Positions 33,458 through 42,999 are shown, counted from the stretch's first letter. The stretch is DNA of 64,000 nucleotides from JALOOB01 sp040766655 (GCA_040766655.1 JAXGQB010000006.1:1-64000), one strand, 5' to 3'. The notes: generated from the sequence alone by a model not told the origin. Made by a program: numbers and translations.

Positions 33458-35890
33458 ATGGTCTGGATCGTCCTGGCCAGCATCTGGATTGCCCTCATCG
33501 CCCTATCGCGCTGGCTCTATCGCAGCCACCGCTGGCAGGCGCCCTGGCACCTGGACCTGACGGCGCTGGCCGTGTTGGCGCTAGCTGTGCTGGGCTTCTT
33601 CTGGCGCGTGGTGGCGGGGCAGAACTGGATGCCGGCGGACGGTGGGGACCTGGTCTCGTTTCTCTTTCCCACCTATCGTTACGCTGCGTCGTCCCTGGTG
33701 CAGGGGGCCTGGCCTCTCTGGAACGCGCATGTCTACGGCGGTGCACCCCACGTGGGCGACATCCAGGCCGGTTTTCTCTATCCGCCCAATTTGCTGCTGT
33801 TTGCGGTCAAACCCGATTTCTCCTACGCAGCCCTGCAGGGGCTGAGCATGGCCCACCTGTGGTTCGCGGGCGCGGGCATGTATCTGTTCCTAGCGCACGG
33901 CCGGGGGCTGCGGCGCACCGCCGCACTCGCGGGTGGCCTCGCCTTCATGTTTTCCGACGCGTTCCTCACGCATTTCGGGAACCTGAACCTGAACGCGGTG
34001 CTCAGCTGGCTGCCCTGGGTGTTTTGGGCCCATTCCGCCGCGCTCGACCGGCTGGCGGTCCCTTCCGGGCCGGACCAGCGCGAGCGGCGCGGCTGGCTCG
34101 GGTTCGCGCTCCGCGCGGCGCTGCCCGGCGTGCTGCTGGCAGTGGGCTCGCTGGCCGGGCACATCCAGGCCACCCTCTTCATCGCATTGGCGCTGGCCGG
34201 CTACACGCTGCTGTGGCTCTACACTCAGCGCACGGAGTCAGGCGGACTTCATGTGGCGGGTCGCGCCCTGCTGACCCTGTCCATCGCCGGTGCCGTCGCG
34301 ATCCTGCTGGCCGGCCCCGTCCTGCTGCCCGCACTTGATCTGGCAGGACGGACGGGTCGCACGGCGTGGACCTACACGGAGGCGGCCGGCTATTCGCTTT
34401 CCCCTGCGCAACTGGTCGGCTGGCTGATCCCGGGCTTTTTCGGCCGCGGTCCCCAGTTTCATTGGGGCGCCTGGCCCCGCGTCGAGGTCGGCTACCTGGG
34501 CATCCTGCCGCTGATCCTGGCAGGCATCGGCGTCCTCCTGCGCCATCGGGACCAGGGGCGCCGGATCTGGCCCCTGGTCTGGCTGGCGCTGGGGAGTTTC
34601 GTCCTGGCGCTGGGCATCTACGCCATTCCGCACGGCTGGCTGACGCTGCTGCCCGGTCTCGGCCAACTGAGGGCGCCGGCCCGGCTGATCGTGCTGACCG
34701 ACTTCGCGCTCGCTGCGCTGGCCGCGTACGGCCTGGACATGCTGCTGCGACCCCTGGATGCGGACCAGCGCGCGGCGTTGGGGCGGGTGCTGAGGGGCCT
34801 GGTGCGAATGGCGGCGGGGGTTTTCGGCATCGTCCTGCCCCTCGCCTACCTGGCGCTCCTGCTCGTGCAGGACCGCGACCCCGCGATCGTGACGCGCGTC
34901 TCCATCACGCTCATCGCGGTGGTCTCGTTCGCGCTCCTGCTGGCCGCCAGCACCGGGTGGCTCTGGGCGCGGCTGCGCGACGCGGGCCGCCTCACGACCC
35001 TGGGTGGGCTCGCGATCGCGCTGATCTTCATCGACCTGGCGAGCCTGGGCGCGTACCAGGACCTGGGCGAACGGGACCCCAGCCAGGCCTTCGACCATTC
35101 CGCCATCGCGGCGTACTTTGCAGACCAGCCAGGCCCCTATCGCATCGACAGCCGGACGCAGATCGAGGCGCTGTGGCAGCCCGACATGGCGCTGCTGTAT
35201 GGGCTTGAAGATGTCAACGGCATCGCCAATCCCCTGGTGCTGGCCGATTTCGAGCGCTACTGGGAGGCGTTGGGTTCGCGCTCCACGCCCCTGTATGACC
35301 TGCTGAACGTGCGCTACGTGCTCGGGGCCAAGGACGTGGCGCTGGACTGGGAGAAGTTCGCCTTGGTCTTCGACGGCGATCCGCAGCTCAACGTCTACGA
35401 GAACCGCCGTGCGCTGCCGCGCGCGTTTGTCGTCCCGCAGGTGCAGGTGCAGCCGGCGCAGGACGCCGTGCTTGCGGCCATGCAGGCGCCCGGGTTTGAC
35501 CCGGCCGCGACGGCCGTGGTGCTCGCCGAGCCAGGCCAGGCTGTTCCTGCGGGTGGCTCGGGTACGGTGACGGACCTGCGCGTCGCGCCCAACCGTCTGA
35601 CATTCCGCACGAACACGGACGGGGATGCGCTGGTGTTCCTCAGCCAGGTGTGGTACCCGGGCTGGCAGGTGTGGATCGACGATGGGCCAGCGGGCGTGGC
35701 CGCTGGCACGCCATGGCGCGCCAACTACCTGTTTCAGGCAGTGTCCGTGCCCGGCGGCGAGCACACAGTGGCGCTCCGCTTCGTCCCGCGCACCTGGCAG
35801 CTGGGCTGGCTGCTTGCCGCCGCGACAACAGCTCTCTTATTGACTGCGGTTGTATTGATGATATATCTCGGGAGGAAACATGGCCATTGA
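33458..35890 (+). CDS. YfhO-like multi-spanning membrane protein (GT-C glycosyltransferase fold)
   Basis: The 810-residue protein has about a dozen membrane helices up to residue 530, then a soluble region (about 545-775), then one last helix. The first periplasmic loop (DGGDLVSFLFPTYRY) carries the acidic residues typical of GT-C enzymes. VWYPGWQVWIDD near residue 730 is the YfhO signature. Such proteins are thought to use lipid-linked sugars to decorate wall polymers or glycolipids. It overlaps the double thioredoxin gene by 11 bases. Confidence 0.82.
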   Translation: MVWIVLASIWIALIALSRWLYRSHRWQAPWHLDLTALAVLALAVLGFFWRVVAGQNWMPADGGDLVSFLFPTYRYAASSLVQGAWPLWNAHVYGGAPHVGDIQAGFLYPPNLLLFAVKPDFSYAALQGLSMAHLWFAGAGMYLFLAHGRGLRRTAALAGGLAFMFSDAFLTHFGNLNLNAVLSWLPWVFWAHSAALDRLAVPSGPDQRERRGWLGFALRAALPGVLLAVGSLAGHIQATLFIALALAGYTLLWLYTQRTESGGLHVAGRALLTLSIAGAVAILLAGPVLLPALDLAGRTGRTAWTYTEAAGYSLSPAQLVGWLIPGFFGRGPQFHWGAWPRVEVGYLGILPLILAGIGVLLRHRDQGRRIWPLVWLALGSFVLALGIYAIPHGWLTLLPGLGQLRAPARLIVLTDFALAALAAYGLDMLLRPLDADQRAALGRVLRGLVRMAAGVFGIVLPLAYLALLLVQDRDPAIVTRVSITLIAVVSFALLLAASTGWLWARLRDAGRLTTLGGLAIALIFIDLASLGAYQDLGERDPSQAFDHSAIAAYFADQPGPYRIDSRTQIEALWQPDMALLYGLEDVNGIANPLVLADFERYWEALGSRSTPLYDLLNVRYVLGAKDVALDWEKFALVFDGDPQLNVYENRRALPRAFVVPQVQVQPAQDAVLAAMQAPGFDPAATAVVLAEPGQAVPAGGSGTVTDLRVAPNRLTFRTNTDGDALVFLSQVWYPGWQVWIDDGPAGVAAGTPWRANYLFQAVSVPGGEHTVALRFVPRTWQLGWLLAAATTALLLTAVVLMIYLGRKHGH

Positions 35891-36653
35891 TGCTCCGGTA
35901 CACAGCAACGAGGCTAACTTCGCACGCGTCCTGAACGCGGGACTGCCCGTGCTGAGCGTCTTCTGGCGGCGCAACTGCCCGCATTGCGAGCAGCTCAACC
36001 CCGTCCTGGACCGGCTGGCGAAGAGCTACGCCGGCAGGGCGCTGGTGGTCAAGGTGAACGCGGAGGAGGAGACCGGCCTGGCCCGCCAGTACGGCATCTC
36101 GCACTATCCCGGGCTGGTGTTCTTCGCCAACGCCAGGGAGGTGGCGCGCGGCGCAGGGGCTGCGCCGGAGCGCGACCTGGCGGCCTGGCTCGATCACCTG
36201 GGAGGACGCGGTCCCCGGCCCGCGACACCCGCGGGGCCGAGCACGCCCGCGGCGGGCCAGGCGGCAGCGGCGCCCCAGGGGGACGCCGGTGCGCGTGCCG
36301 GTGCATCCCGTCCGGCGTCCGGCGGCGTCGCAGAGCCGGTGGTCTTCACGGACGCGAACTTCGAGCAGACGATCCGCACCAGCAGCGTGCCGGTCCTGGT
36401 GGACTTCTGGGCCGTCTGGTGTGGGCCGTGCAAGATGATTGCCCCGCACGTTGCGGCGCTCGCCAAAGAATTCGCGGGCCGGGCCCTGGTGGGGAAGCTC
36501 AACGTGGACGAGAACCCCCGCACGGCCGGCCAGTATGGCATCATGAGCATCCCGACGCTGCTGATTTTCAGCGGCGGCAAGGTGGTGGATCAGATCGTGG
36601 GCGCGCAGCCAGCGGCCGCCCTGCGCCAGCGTCTCGAACGGCATGTGCGCTAG
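35880..36653 (+). CDS. tandem thioredoxin-fold protein
   Basis: The 257-residue protein carries two thioredoxin domains joined by a Pro/Ala/Gly-rich linker (about residues 107-147). The first has the DsbA-like active site CPHC in FWRRNCPHCEQLNP (about residue 35); the second has the classical WCGPC (about residue 182). Neither has a signal peptide, so it is probably cytoplasmic. A GGAGGAAAC site precedes the ATG. It is translationally coupled to the YfhO-like gene and lies 34 bases upstream of the ABC exporter. Confidence 0.9.
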   Translation: MAIDAPVHSNEANFARVLNAGLPVLSVFWRRNCPHCEQLNPVLDRLAKSYAGRALVVKVNAEEETGLARQYGISHYPGLVFFANAREVARGAGAAPERDLAAWLDHLGGRGPRPATPAGPSTPAAGQAAAAPQGDAGARAGASRPASGGVAEPVVFTDANFEQTIRTSSVPVLVDFWAVWCGPCKMIAPHVAALAKEFAGRALVGKLNVDENPRTAGQYGIMSIPTLLIFSGGKVVDQIVGAQPAAALRQRLERHVR

Positions 36654-36687
36654 TTCCGCGCAGCACGCAGATGGAAGGAAGTAACCG

Positions 36688-38439
36688 TTGATCGCAAGAT
36701 TCGCCGGCCAACTTGGCCGGTACAGGAAGTATGTCTTCCTGACGCCTGTCTTCATGCTGCTCGACGTCATGGTCGAGCTGAGCATGCCGCTCCTGATGTC
36801 CCGCATCATCGACGTGGGCATCGCAAACCGTGATGTCGGGTATATCGGCAGGATCGGCCTCCTGATGGTGGTGCTGGCGCTCTTCGCGATCGTTTGCGGC
36901 GTCATCTTCATGCGCCTCTCGACCGTGGGCAGCATGGGCTTCGGCGCCAACCTGCGCGACGCACTCTTCGAGAAGGTCCAGCAGTTCTCCTTCACCAATA
37001 TCGACCGGTTCAGTACCGGATCCCTCGTCACGCGCATTACCAACGACGTCAACAACCTCCAGATGACTTTCATGATGATGCTGCGCATCTTCTCCCGCGC
37101 GCCCCTGATGCTGATCCTCGCGTTCATCCTGGCCTACAGCATCAACGCCAGGCTCTCCCTCGTGCTGGGGGTCGCCATCCCGCTGCTGGTGATCGCCGTC
37201 CTGTTGATCATGCGGACCGCGTTCAGGCGGTTCTCGATCATGCAGCAGAGGATCGACGCGATCAACACCGCCATCCAGGAGAACCTGATCGGCCAGCGGG
37301 TCGTCAAGGCGTTCGTGCGCGCGGACCACGAGAATACAAAATTCGGGGAGGCGAACGACGCGCTGACCAATGCATCTATCCGGGCCATCAGCATCGTGAT
37401 CCTGAACTTTCCGGTCATGATGCTGGTGATGAGCGGCGCGACCGTCGCCATCCTCTGGCAGGGCGGGAACATGGTGTTCGGAGGCGAGTTGGGCGCGGGC
37501 CAATTGATCAGCCTGCTCTCCTACGTGACCCAGATCCTCATGAGCGTGATGATGATCTCGATGGTGTTTGTGATGAGCGCCCGTGCCCAGGCCAGCGGCA
37601 AGCGCGTGCTCGAGGTGCTGGATGCCGAGGTGGACATCCTCGACAAGGCCGGCCTGGAGGAGACGGCTGACGCCGGTCCGCAGGTGACGGACGGACGAAT
37701 CGAGTTTCGCGACGTGTCGTTCCGGTACAATGTGTCCGGCACGGGCGCAGATGTGCTTTCGGGCATCACCTTCACCGCCGAGCCGGGCGAGGTCATCGGC
37801 ATCGTCGGCGGCACGGGCTCCGGCAAGACGACCCTCATCAACCTGATCCCCCGGCTCTACGATGTCACCGGCGGCGCGCTCCTCCTTGACGGCGTCGACG
37901 TGCGTGATTACGCGCTCGACAGCCTGCGCGGCGCGATCGGCATGGTGGCCCAGCAAGACATGCTCTTCTCGGGGACCATCCGCGAGAACCTGTTATGGGG
38001 CCGGCCAGGGGCGACGCAGACGGAGATCGAGCGCGTCAGCCAGAATGCCCAGGCGCACGACTTCATCATGTCCTTCCCCGACGGTTATGAGACCGTGCTG
38101 GGCCAGGGTGGGGTGAACCTGTCCGGCGGGCAGAAGCAGCGGCTGACCATCGCGCGCGCGATGCTCAAGGAGCCAAGGATCCTGATCCTGGACGACAGCA
38201 CCAGCGCGGTGGACTCGGCCACCGAGGCCCGCATCCGTACCGCCTTCTACAACGACCTGGCGCACACGACGATCTTCATCATCGCACAGCGCCTCAGTTC
38301 AGTGCGGGATGCGGACAAGATCATCGTGCTGGACGATGGGAAGATGGTGGGCATGGGCGACCACGAGACCCTGCTGCAGACCAACGAGGTCTACCAGGAG
38401 ATCAACCAGTCGCAGGGAGAGGGGGTGCTTGCGCAATGA
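36688..38439 (+). CDS. heterodimeric ABC exporter, subunit with the degenerate Walker B
   Basis: The 583-residue half-transporter has six membrane helices (about residues 15-300) and a nucleotide-binding domain with Walker A GGTGSGKTT, canonical signature LSGGQKQR and Walker B LILDDSTSAVD, where the catalytic Glu is Asp. This is the TM287/BmrC-type subunit of an asymmetric exporter. Start is TTG 36688. It overlaps its partner by ATGA. Substrates of such exporters are lipids or drugs; nothing here specifies one. Confidence 0.93.
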   Translation: MIARFAGQLGRYRKYVFLTPVFMLLDVMVELSMPLLMSRIIDVGIANRDVGYIGRIGLLMVVLALFAIVCGVIFMRLSTVGSMGFGANLRDALFEKVQQFSFTNIDRFSTGSLVTRITNDVNNLQMTFMMMLRIFSRAPLMLILAFILAYSINARLSLVLGVAIPLLVIAVLLIMRTAFRRFSIMQQRIDAINTAIQENLIGQRVVKAFVRADHENTKFGEANDALTNASIRAISIVILNFPVMMLVMSGATVAILWQGGNMVFGGELGAGQLISLLSYVTQILMSVMMISMVFVMSARAQASGKRVLEVLDAEVDILDKAGLEETADAGPQVTDGRIEFRDVSFRYNVSGTGADVLSGITFTAEPGEVIGIVGGTGSGKTTLINLIPRLYDVTGGALLLDGVDVRDYALDSLRGAIGMVAQQDMLFSGTIRENLLWGRPGATQTEIERVSQNAQAHDFIMSFPDGYETVLGQGGVNLSGGQKQRLTIARAMLKEPRILILDDSTSAVDSATEARIRTAFYNDLAHTTIFIIAQRLSSVRDADKIIVLDDGKMVGMGDHETLLQTNEVYQEINQSQGEGVLAQ

Positions 38440-40364
38440 CCCAGACAAGAGGCGCTACACCCAAGAAGCCACAGGGTGGACCGATGCACGGCCCAGGCCC
38501 CGGACCGCGCGGGCACTTCGAGAAACCGAAGGATGCCAGGCAGACCGTGTTCCGGCTGCTGGGCTATCTGAAGCCGCGCAAGTTCGCCTTGATGCTGGTG
38601 ATCGTCCTGATGCTGCTGAGCACCGGGAGTTCCCTTGCCGGCAGCTACTTCCTGAAACCGCTCATCAACAACTATATCCTGCCGGGCGACTTCGCCGGGC
38701 TGGCGCGCAACCTGGTCATCCTGGCTGGCATCTACATCGTCGGCGCGGCCGCCTCCTACGGGCAGACCCGCATCATGGTCCAGGTGGCCCAGCGCACCGG
38801 TAACACCCTGCGCCGCGAGCTATTCGCCAGGCTGCAGTCCCTGTCGCTGCGCTACTCCGACAAGCACTCGCACGGCGAGCTCATGAGCCGGTTCACCAAC
38901 GACATCGATAACATCCAGATGGCGCTCGACCAGAGCACGGTCCAGCTGCTCTCAAGCGCGATCATGTTGGTCGGCACGATCGTCATGATGCTGGTGCTGA
39001 GCCCGATCCTCTTCATCCTCACCGCAGCGGTGCTGGGCCTGATGGTCTTCATCGTGCGCATCCTGGCCGGCAAGAGCAGCGGGTTCTTTCGCGGCCAGCA
39101 GCGGGAACTGGGCAACGTCAACGGCTACGTCGAGGAAATGGTTGAGGGCCTCAAGGTCGTCAAGGCGTTCACCTACGAGGGCTCGGCCATCGCGGAGTTC
39201 CGGAAGCGCAACGAAGCCTACCGCCAGGCCGCCACGGAGGCCAACTTCTTCGCCGCGGTCGTGATGCCCGTCATGGGCAACCTGAGCAACATCTCTTATG
39301 CGGCCACCGCCGTGTTCGGCGGCCTGCTCGCGATCTGGGGCCGGTTCGACATCGGCTCGCTGGCCGCGTATCTCCAGTTCACCCGCCAGGTGGGCATGCC
39401 CGTGCAGCAGATCTCCAACCAGCTCAACGCGGTGCTCGCCGCGCTGGCCGGCGCGGAGCGGGTATTTGACATGATGGATCAGCAGCCTGAGGTGGACGAG
39501 GGGTGCGTGGAACTGGTGGGTGCGTCGGTCGAGGCGGACGGGACCGTCATGCCAAGCCGCAACGGCGCGCGTCCCACGCACTGGGCCTGGCATTGCCCCG
39601 AGGCGGAGGATCTGCCGGCATACACCCAACTGCGGGGCGACGTCCGCTTCTCGCACGTCACCTTCGGCTACACGCCGGAGAAGGTCGTGTTGGACGACAT
39701 CACCCTGTGGGCCAAGCCCGGGCAGAAGATCGCGTTCGTCGGATCGACCGGCGCGGGCAAGACCACCGTCACCAACCTGATCAACCGGTTCTACGAGATC
39801 GACCAGGGGACCATCACCTTCGATGGGATCGACATCAAGCGCATCCGCAAGGACGATCTGCGCGAGTCGATCGGCATGGTGCTACAGGACACCCACCTCT
39901 TCTCAGGCACCGTGATGGAGAATATCCGGTACGGCCGGCTCGATGCCACGGACGAGGAGTGCGTGCAGGCGGCGAAGCAGGCCAACGCACACTCCTTCAT
40001 CAGGCGGCTCCCGCAGGGTTACCAGACGATGATCACTTCGGACGGCGACAACCTCTCCCAGGGCCAGCGGCAGCTGCTCGCCATCGCCCGCGCCGCGGTC
40101 GCCGATCCGCCGGTGATGATCCTGGACGAGGCGACCAGCTCGATCGACACCCGCACGGAGCGCCTGATCGAGACGGGCATGGACGCGCTGATGAAGGATC
40201 GCACCGTGTTCGTCATCGCTCACCGGCTGTCGACCGTGCGCAACGCGGATGCGATCCTGGTGATCGAGAACGGGAAGATCATCGAGCGCGGGGACCACGA
40301 CGACCTGCTGCGCCAGCGCGGCCGCTACTACGAGCTCTACACCGGCCAGTACGAGCTGGACTGA
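38436..40364 (+). CDS. heterodimeric ABC exporter, catalytic subunit
   Basis: The 642-residue half-transporter has a Gly/Pro-rich N-terminal extension (about 30 residues), six membrane helices, an insert of about 45 residues between membrane and ATPase parts (about 345-392), and an ATPase with Walker A STGAGKTT, a degenerate signature LSQGQRQL and Walker B MILDEATSSID with catalytic Glu. Together with the preceding subunit it makes one consensus and one degenerate ATP site, as in TM287/288 and BmrCD. A perfect hairpin lies 9 bases after the stop. Confidence 0.93.
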   Translation: MTQTRGATPKKPQGGPMHGPGPGPRGHFEKPKDARQTVFRLLGYLKPRKFALMLVIVLMLLSTGSSLAGSYFLKPLINNYILPGDFAGLARNLVILAGIYIVGAAASYGQTRIMVQVAQRTGNTLRRELFARLQSLSLRYSDKHSHGELMSRFTNDIDNIQMALDQSTVQLLSSAIMLVGTIVMMLVLSPILFILTAAVLGLMVFIVRILAGKSSGFFRGQQRELGNVNGYVEEMVEGLKVVKAFTYEGSAIAEFRKRNEAYRQAATEANFFAAVVMPVMGNLSNISYAATAVFGGLLAIWGRFDIGSLAAYLQFTRQVGMPVQQISNQLNAVLAALAGAERVFDMMDQQPEVDEGCVELVGASVEADGTVMPSRNGARPTHWAWHCPEAEDLPAYTQLRGDVRFSHVTFGYTPEKVVLDDITLWAKPGQKIAFVGSTGAGKTTVTNLINRFYEIDQGTITFDGIDIKRIRKDDLRESIGMVLQDTHLFSGTVMENIRYGRLDATDEECVQAAKQANAHSFIRRLPQGYQTMITSDGDNLSQGQRQLLAIARAAVADPPVMILDEATSSIDTRTERLIETGMDALMKDRTVFVIAHRLSTVRNADAILVIENGKIIERGDHDDLLRQRGRYYELYTGQYELD

Positions 40365-40373
40365 GTCGGCGCG

Positions 40374-40410
40374 GCGGTCCTCCGAGGGCCCCAGGCCCTC
40401 GGAGGACCGC
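40374..40410. repeat. perfect CTCCGAG hairpin after the ABC exporter
   Basis: GCGGTCCTCCGAGGGCC is repeated inverted after a 3-base CCA loop. There is no T run. It shares the CCTCCGAG core with the hairpin at 8509-8558 and may act as a transcription end or mRNA stabiliser. Confidence 0.75.
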
Positions 40411-40430
40411 AACGGCCCCCGGGCGACCGC

Positions 40431-40664
40431 CTATTGCCGTTCCAGCGAGCTATCCTGTCGCGCCGGTTGGGTCTTGGCGTGATGCGATGACGCCGGGTGC
40501 GATACGCCGCCGATCGCGTGGCGTGTCGCATCCGCGGCCTCTTCCTCGAAGCGCTGCAGATCCGGTGGAACGGGATTGCCGAAGGGCGGCGGCAACTGGC
40601 GGAAGGGTCCGCCGAAAAGCCAGCGGACGAACCGCCTGGGCCAACTCGCGCGCTGCTCGCTCAT
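40431..40664 (-). CDS. small hypothetical protein (77 aa)
   Basis: The protein is Pro/Arg-rich with no recognised domain (MSEQRASWPRRFVRWLFGG start, PPPFGNPVPPDLQRF in the middle). It is supported by an unusually strong GGAGGTGA site 4 bases before the ATG and a minus-strand TATAAT at 40714-40709. It is transcribed divergently from the FAD oxidoreductase. I cannot suggest a function. Confidence 0.55.
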   Translation of the reverse strand: MSEQRASWPRRFVRWLFGGPFRQLPPPFGNPVPPDLQRFEEEAADATRHAIGGVSHPASSHHAKTQPARQDSSLERQ

Positions 40665-40708
40665 GGGTCACCTCCATTGGAGCCTGTCCGCGATTTCACC
40701 ACACACTC

Positions 40709-40714
40709 ATTATA
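40709..40714 (-). promoter_or_regulatory. -10 of the small divergent gene
   Basis: Perfect TATAAT on the minus strand, about 45 bases upstream of the ATG at 40664; no clear -35. Confidence 0.45.
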
Positions 40715-40755
40715 CACCCGGTCAGCGCTGTTGTGTCGACGAAAGGATGTGCCAG

Positions 40756-42255
40756 ATGTCGCAACGGTCCATCATTATCATCGGGGCTGGGCTGGCTGGC
40801 CTGGCAGCCGGCGTCTATGCGCAGCGCAACGGTTACCAGGCACACGTCTTCGAGCATGCGGGCGGGCCGGGCGGCGTCGCAGTGGGCTGGCGCCGCGGCG
40901 CCTACTTCGTCGACGGCGGCATCCACTTCCTCATGGGACATAAGCCGGATCAGCCTCTCCACCGGGTGTACGAGGAAGTGGGCACGGGGCAGCCGGAGAT
41001 GTGCGTCGACATGCGCGACTACGGCCGCTATGTCGACCAGCACACCGGTCGATCGCTCACGATCACGGCGGACCTGGACCGGCTGATTGCTGACTGGCGC
41101 AGCCTGTCGCCCGCGGATGTGCAGCCCATCGAGGAACTGGTCCGCGTGGCGCGCACCTTTGCTGACGCAAACGCGTTCGACCTGGGCATGGGCGACCCAC
41201 CCGAGCTCGCCGGGCGCCTCGCCGGCCTCGGTCAGCTGTGGGGCATGCGCAGCGTGCTCCGCTACTTCGCCGGCCCGACCGCCCGTCCCATGGCCGAGCG
41301 CGGGCAGGCGATCGGTGACCCCTGGCTGCGCGAGGTGTACGCCAACCTCTTCTATCCACAGGCGCCGGTTTGGTTCGTCGCCATGGTGCTGGCCCTGCTC
41401 GCCACGGGCGGCATGGGCCTGCTTAAGCATGGATCGACCGGCTTCGTGCAGCCCATCGAACGACGCCTGGGGGAACTGGGCGGGCAGATCACGTACGGCG
41501 CCACGGTGGAGAAGATCCTCGTGGCCGGCGGGAAGGCAGTGGGCGTGCGCCTGGCCAGCGGCGACGAGCACCGGGCCGGTGCGGTTATCTCTGCTGCGGA
41601 CGGCCGGAGCACGTTGTGGGACATGCTGGAGGGCCGGTATCTCGACCGCAAGACCGCAGCGCGCTACGAGCAGTGGTCGCTTGTGGCTCCCATGATGATG
41701 ATCAGCTTCGGTGTGGCGCGCACCTTCTCGGGCGAGCCACATCTGCACGCCTTCTCGCTGGCCGAGCCCTTCGACGTGGGGCCGCAGCGCGTGAACACGG
41801 TGGTGTTGCGCACCTTCAACTATAGCGACGCCTTCGCGCCGGAGGGCAAGACCGTCATCCAGGCGACGTTCGACAGCGACTGGGACTATTGGCGCGTGCT
41901 GCGGGAAGACCCCCCTGCGTATGAGGCGGAGAAGCGCCGCGTAGCAGTGGCGGTGTTGGCGCGGCTCGAGAGGCACTATCCGGGGCTGTCCGGCCAGGTG
42001 GAGATGACCGACGTGGCCACGCCGTTCACGACGTGGCGCTACACGCGCAACCATCGCGGGTCCTACATGGGATGGCTGCCCACCCCGCAGCAGATGATGA
42101 CGACGCTGCCGCGCACCTTGCCCGGGCTCGACCGGTTCGCCATGGCCGGCCAGTGGGTGATGCCCGGCGGCGGCGTGCCCACCTGCCTGATCTCCGGCCG
42201 GGATGCGGTGCGCATCCTGTGCGCGCAGGATGGGGTCCGCTTCCGCTCGGTGTGA
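40756..42255 (+). CDS. phytoene-desaturase-like FAD oxidoreductase
   Basis: The 499-residue protein has an N-terminal dinucleotide fold (IIIIGAGLAGLAAGVYAQRNG) and a C-terminal FAD motif (MAGQWVMPGGGVPTCLISGRDA), the plan of carotenoid desaturases, CrtO-like ketolases and related retinol saturases. No other carotenoid gene is near, so the substrate is open. ATG 40756 is chosen with AAAGG 9 bases upstream; ATG 40747 overlaps that site. Confidence 0.82.
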   Translation: MSQRSIIIIGAGLAGLAAGVYAQRNGYQAHVFEHAGGPGGVAVGWRRGAYFVDGGIHFLMGHKPDQPLHRVYEEVGTGQPEMCVDMRDYGRYVDQHTGRSLTITADLDRLIADWRSLSPADVQPIEELVRVARTFADANAFDLGMGDPPELAGRLAGLGQLWGMRSVLRYFAGPTARPMAERGQAIGDPWLREVYANLFYPQAPVWFVAMVLALLATGGMGLLKHGSTGFVQPIERRLGELGGQITYGATVEKILVAGGKAVGVRLASGDEHRAGAVISAADGRSTLWDMLEGRYLDRKTAARYEQWSLVAPMMMISFGVARTFSGEPHLHAFSLAEPFDVGPQRVNTVVLRTFNYSDAFAPEGKTVIQATFDSDWDYWRVLREDPPAYEAEKRRVAVAVLARLERHYPGLSGQVEMTDVATPFTTWRYTRNHRGSYMGWLPTPQQMMTTLPRTLPGLDRFAMAGQWVMPGGGVPTCLISGRDAVRILCAQDGVRFRSV

Positions 42256-42306
42256 GCGGGAGCGGCGCGGCTTGCGCGCAGAGGCGGGAGCGCATGGGTC
42301 AGAGGG

Positions 42307-42606
42307 CTATGGCTCAGTGGAAGCCTGATCGAGCGGCACGAAGCGCACCTCGACGCGCGACCCGAGGGCCGCGGCCACCTTGCGCAGGAACGTCACCGTC
42401 GGGGTTGAGGCGCCGCTTTCAAGGCGCGCAATGCTCGGTTGTTTCGTGCCGACCAACTCGGCCAGTTGTTCCTGGGTCAGCCCGCGCAGGATCCGCAGCC
42501 GCGCCACCTGGTACGCGGGCTCGAGCTCGGCCAGTGCAGCGACGAACGCCGGGTCCTGCATCTGCGCCGCTTCCCATTCTTCCAGTGCGATCAGCTTTCT
42601 GACCAT
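42307..42606 (-). CDS. XRE-family antitoxin (HigA-like)
   Basis: The 99-residue protein has a C-terminal helix-turn-helix (GLTQEQLAELVGTKQPSIARLESG). It is the second gene after a RelE/HigB-like toxin with a 1-base gap and a GGAGGAC site. The toxin-first order is the HigBA pattern. It should neutralise the toxin and repress the shared promoter, where an ATAACA/TGTTAT palindrome lies. Confidence 0.88.
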   Translation of the reverse strand: MVRKLIALEEWEAAQMQDPAFVAALAELEPAYQVARLRILRGLTQEQLAELVGTKQPSIARLESGASTPTVTFLRKVAAALGSRVEVRFVPLDQASTEP

Positions 42607-42607
42607 C

Positions 42608-42958
42608 TCAGTCCTCCTGGACTTCCAACATGCGCTTCTCGGCCAGGGCAATCTCCCGCGCTGGCGCCTTCTGACCCTTCTTGCGGTACGCGTGCAGCAT
42701 CACGAATCGCCGCCCGACGTGAGCGAAATAGAAGATGCGATTGGGCCCGGGACGCAGCTCCCACAGCCCTGCATGCCCTGAGATTGGGCGGGCGTGTGGC
42801 ATGCCTAAGAGCGTCCCGAATTCCCGCAACAGGCGAAAGCAGTTCTCGGCCTCGGCTCGTTCTTGTGCCGTCAAGCGGTTGAGGAACTCGAGGACCGGAC
42901 TCCGATTGCGTGCATCGGTGTAGAACAAAACACGCCATTGTGGCAGTTCTTCCGTCAC
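42608..42958 (-). CDS. RelE/HigB-type toxin
   Basis: The 116-residue protein matches phage-derived Gp49-like/HigB toxins: YTDARNRSPVLEFLNRL at the start, LWELRPGPNRIFYF in the core strand and FVMLHAYRKKGQKAP near the end. Such toxins are ribosome-dependent mRNA endonucleases. The start is GTG 42958, directly downstream of a near-consensus promoter that gives a very short leader. Confidence 0.87.
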   Translation of the reverse strand: MTEELPQWRVLFYTDARNRSPVLEFLNRLTAQERAEAENCFRLLREFGTLLGMPHARPISGHAGLWELRPGPNRIFYFAHVGRRFVMLHAYRKKGQKAPAREIALAEKRMLEVQED

Positions 42959-42970
42959 TCAGCTGCTCCT

Positions 42971-42999
42971 AATATAACACTTTTGTTATTATTAGTCAA
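42971..42999 (-). promoter_or_regulatory. promoter and operator of the toxin-antitoxin operon
   Basis: Minus strand TTGACT (42999-42994), 17 bp, TATATT (42976-42971). A palindrome ATAACA-CTTT-TGTTAT (42974-42989) covers the -10 and spacer, the expected place for HigA binding. The segment is strikingly AT-rich for this genome. Confidence 0.82.
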
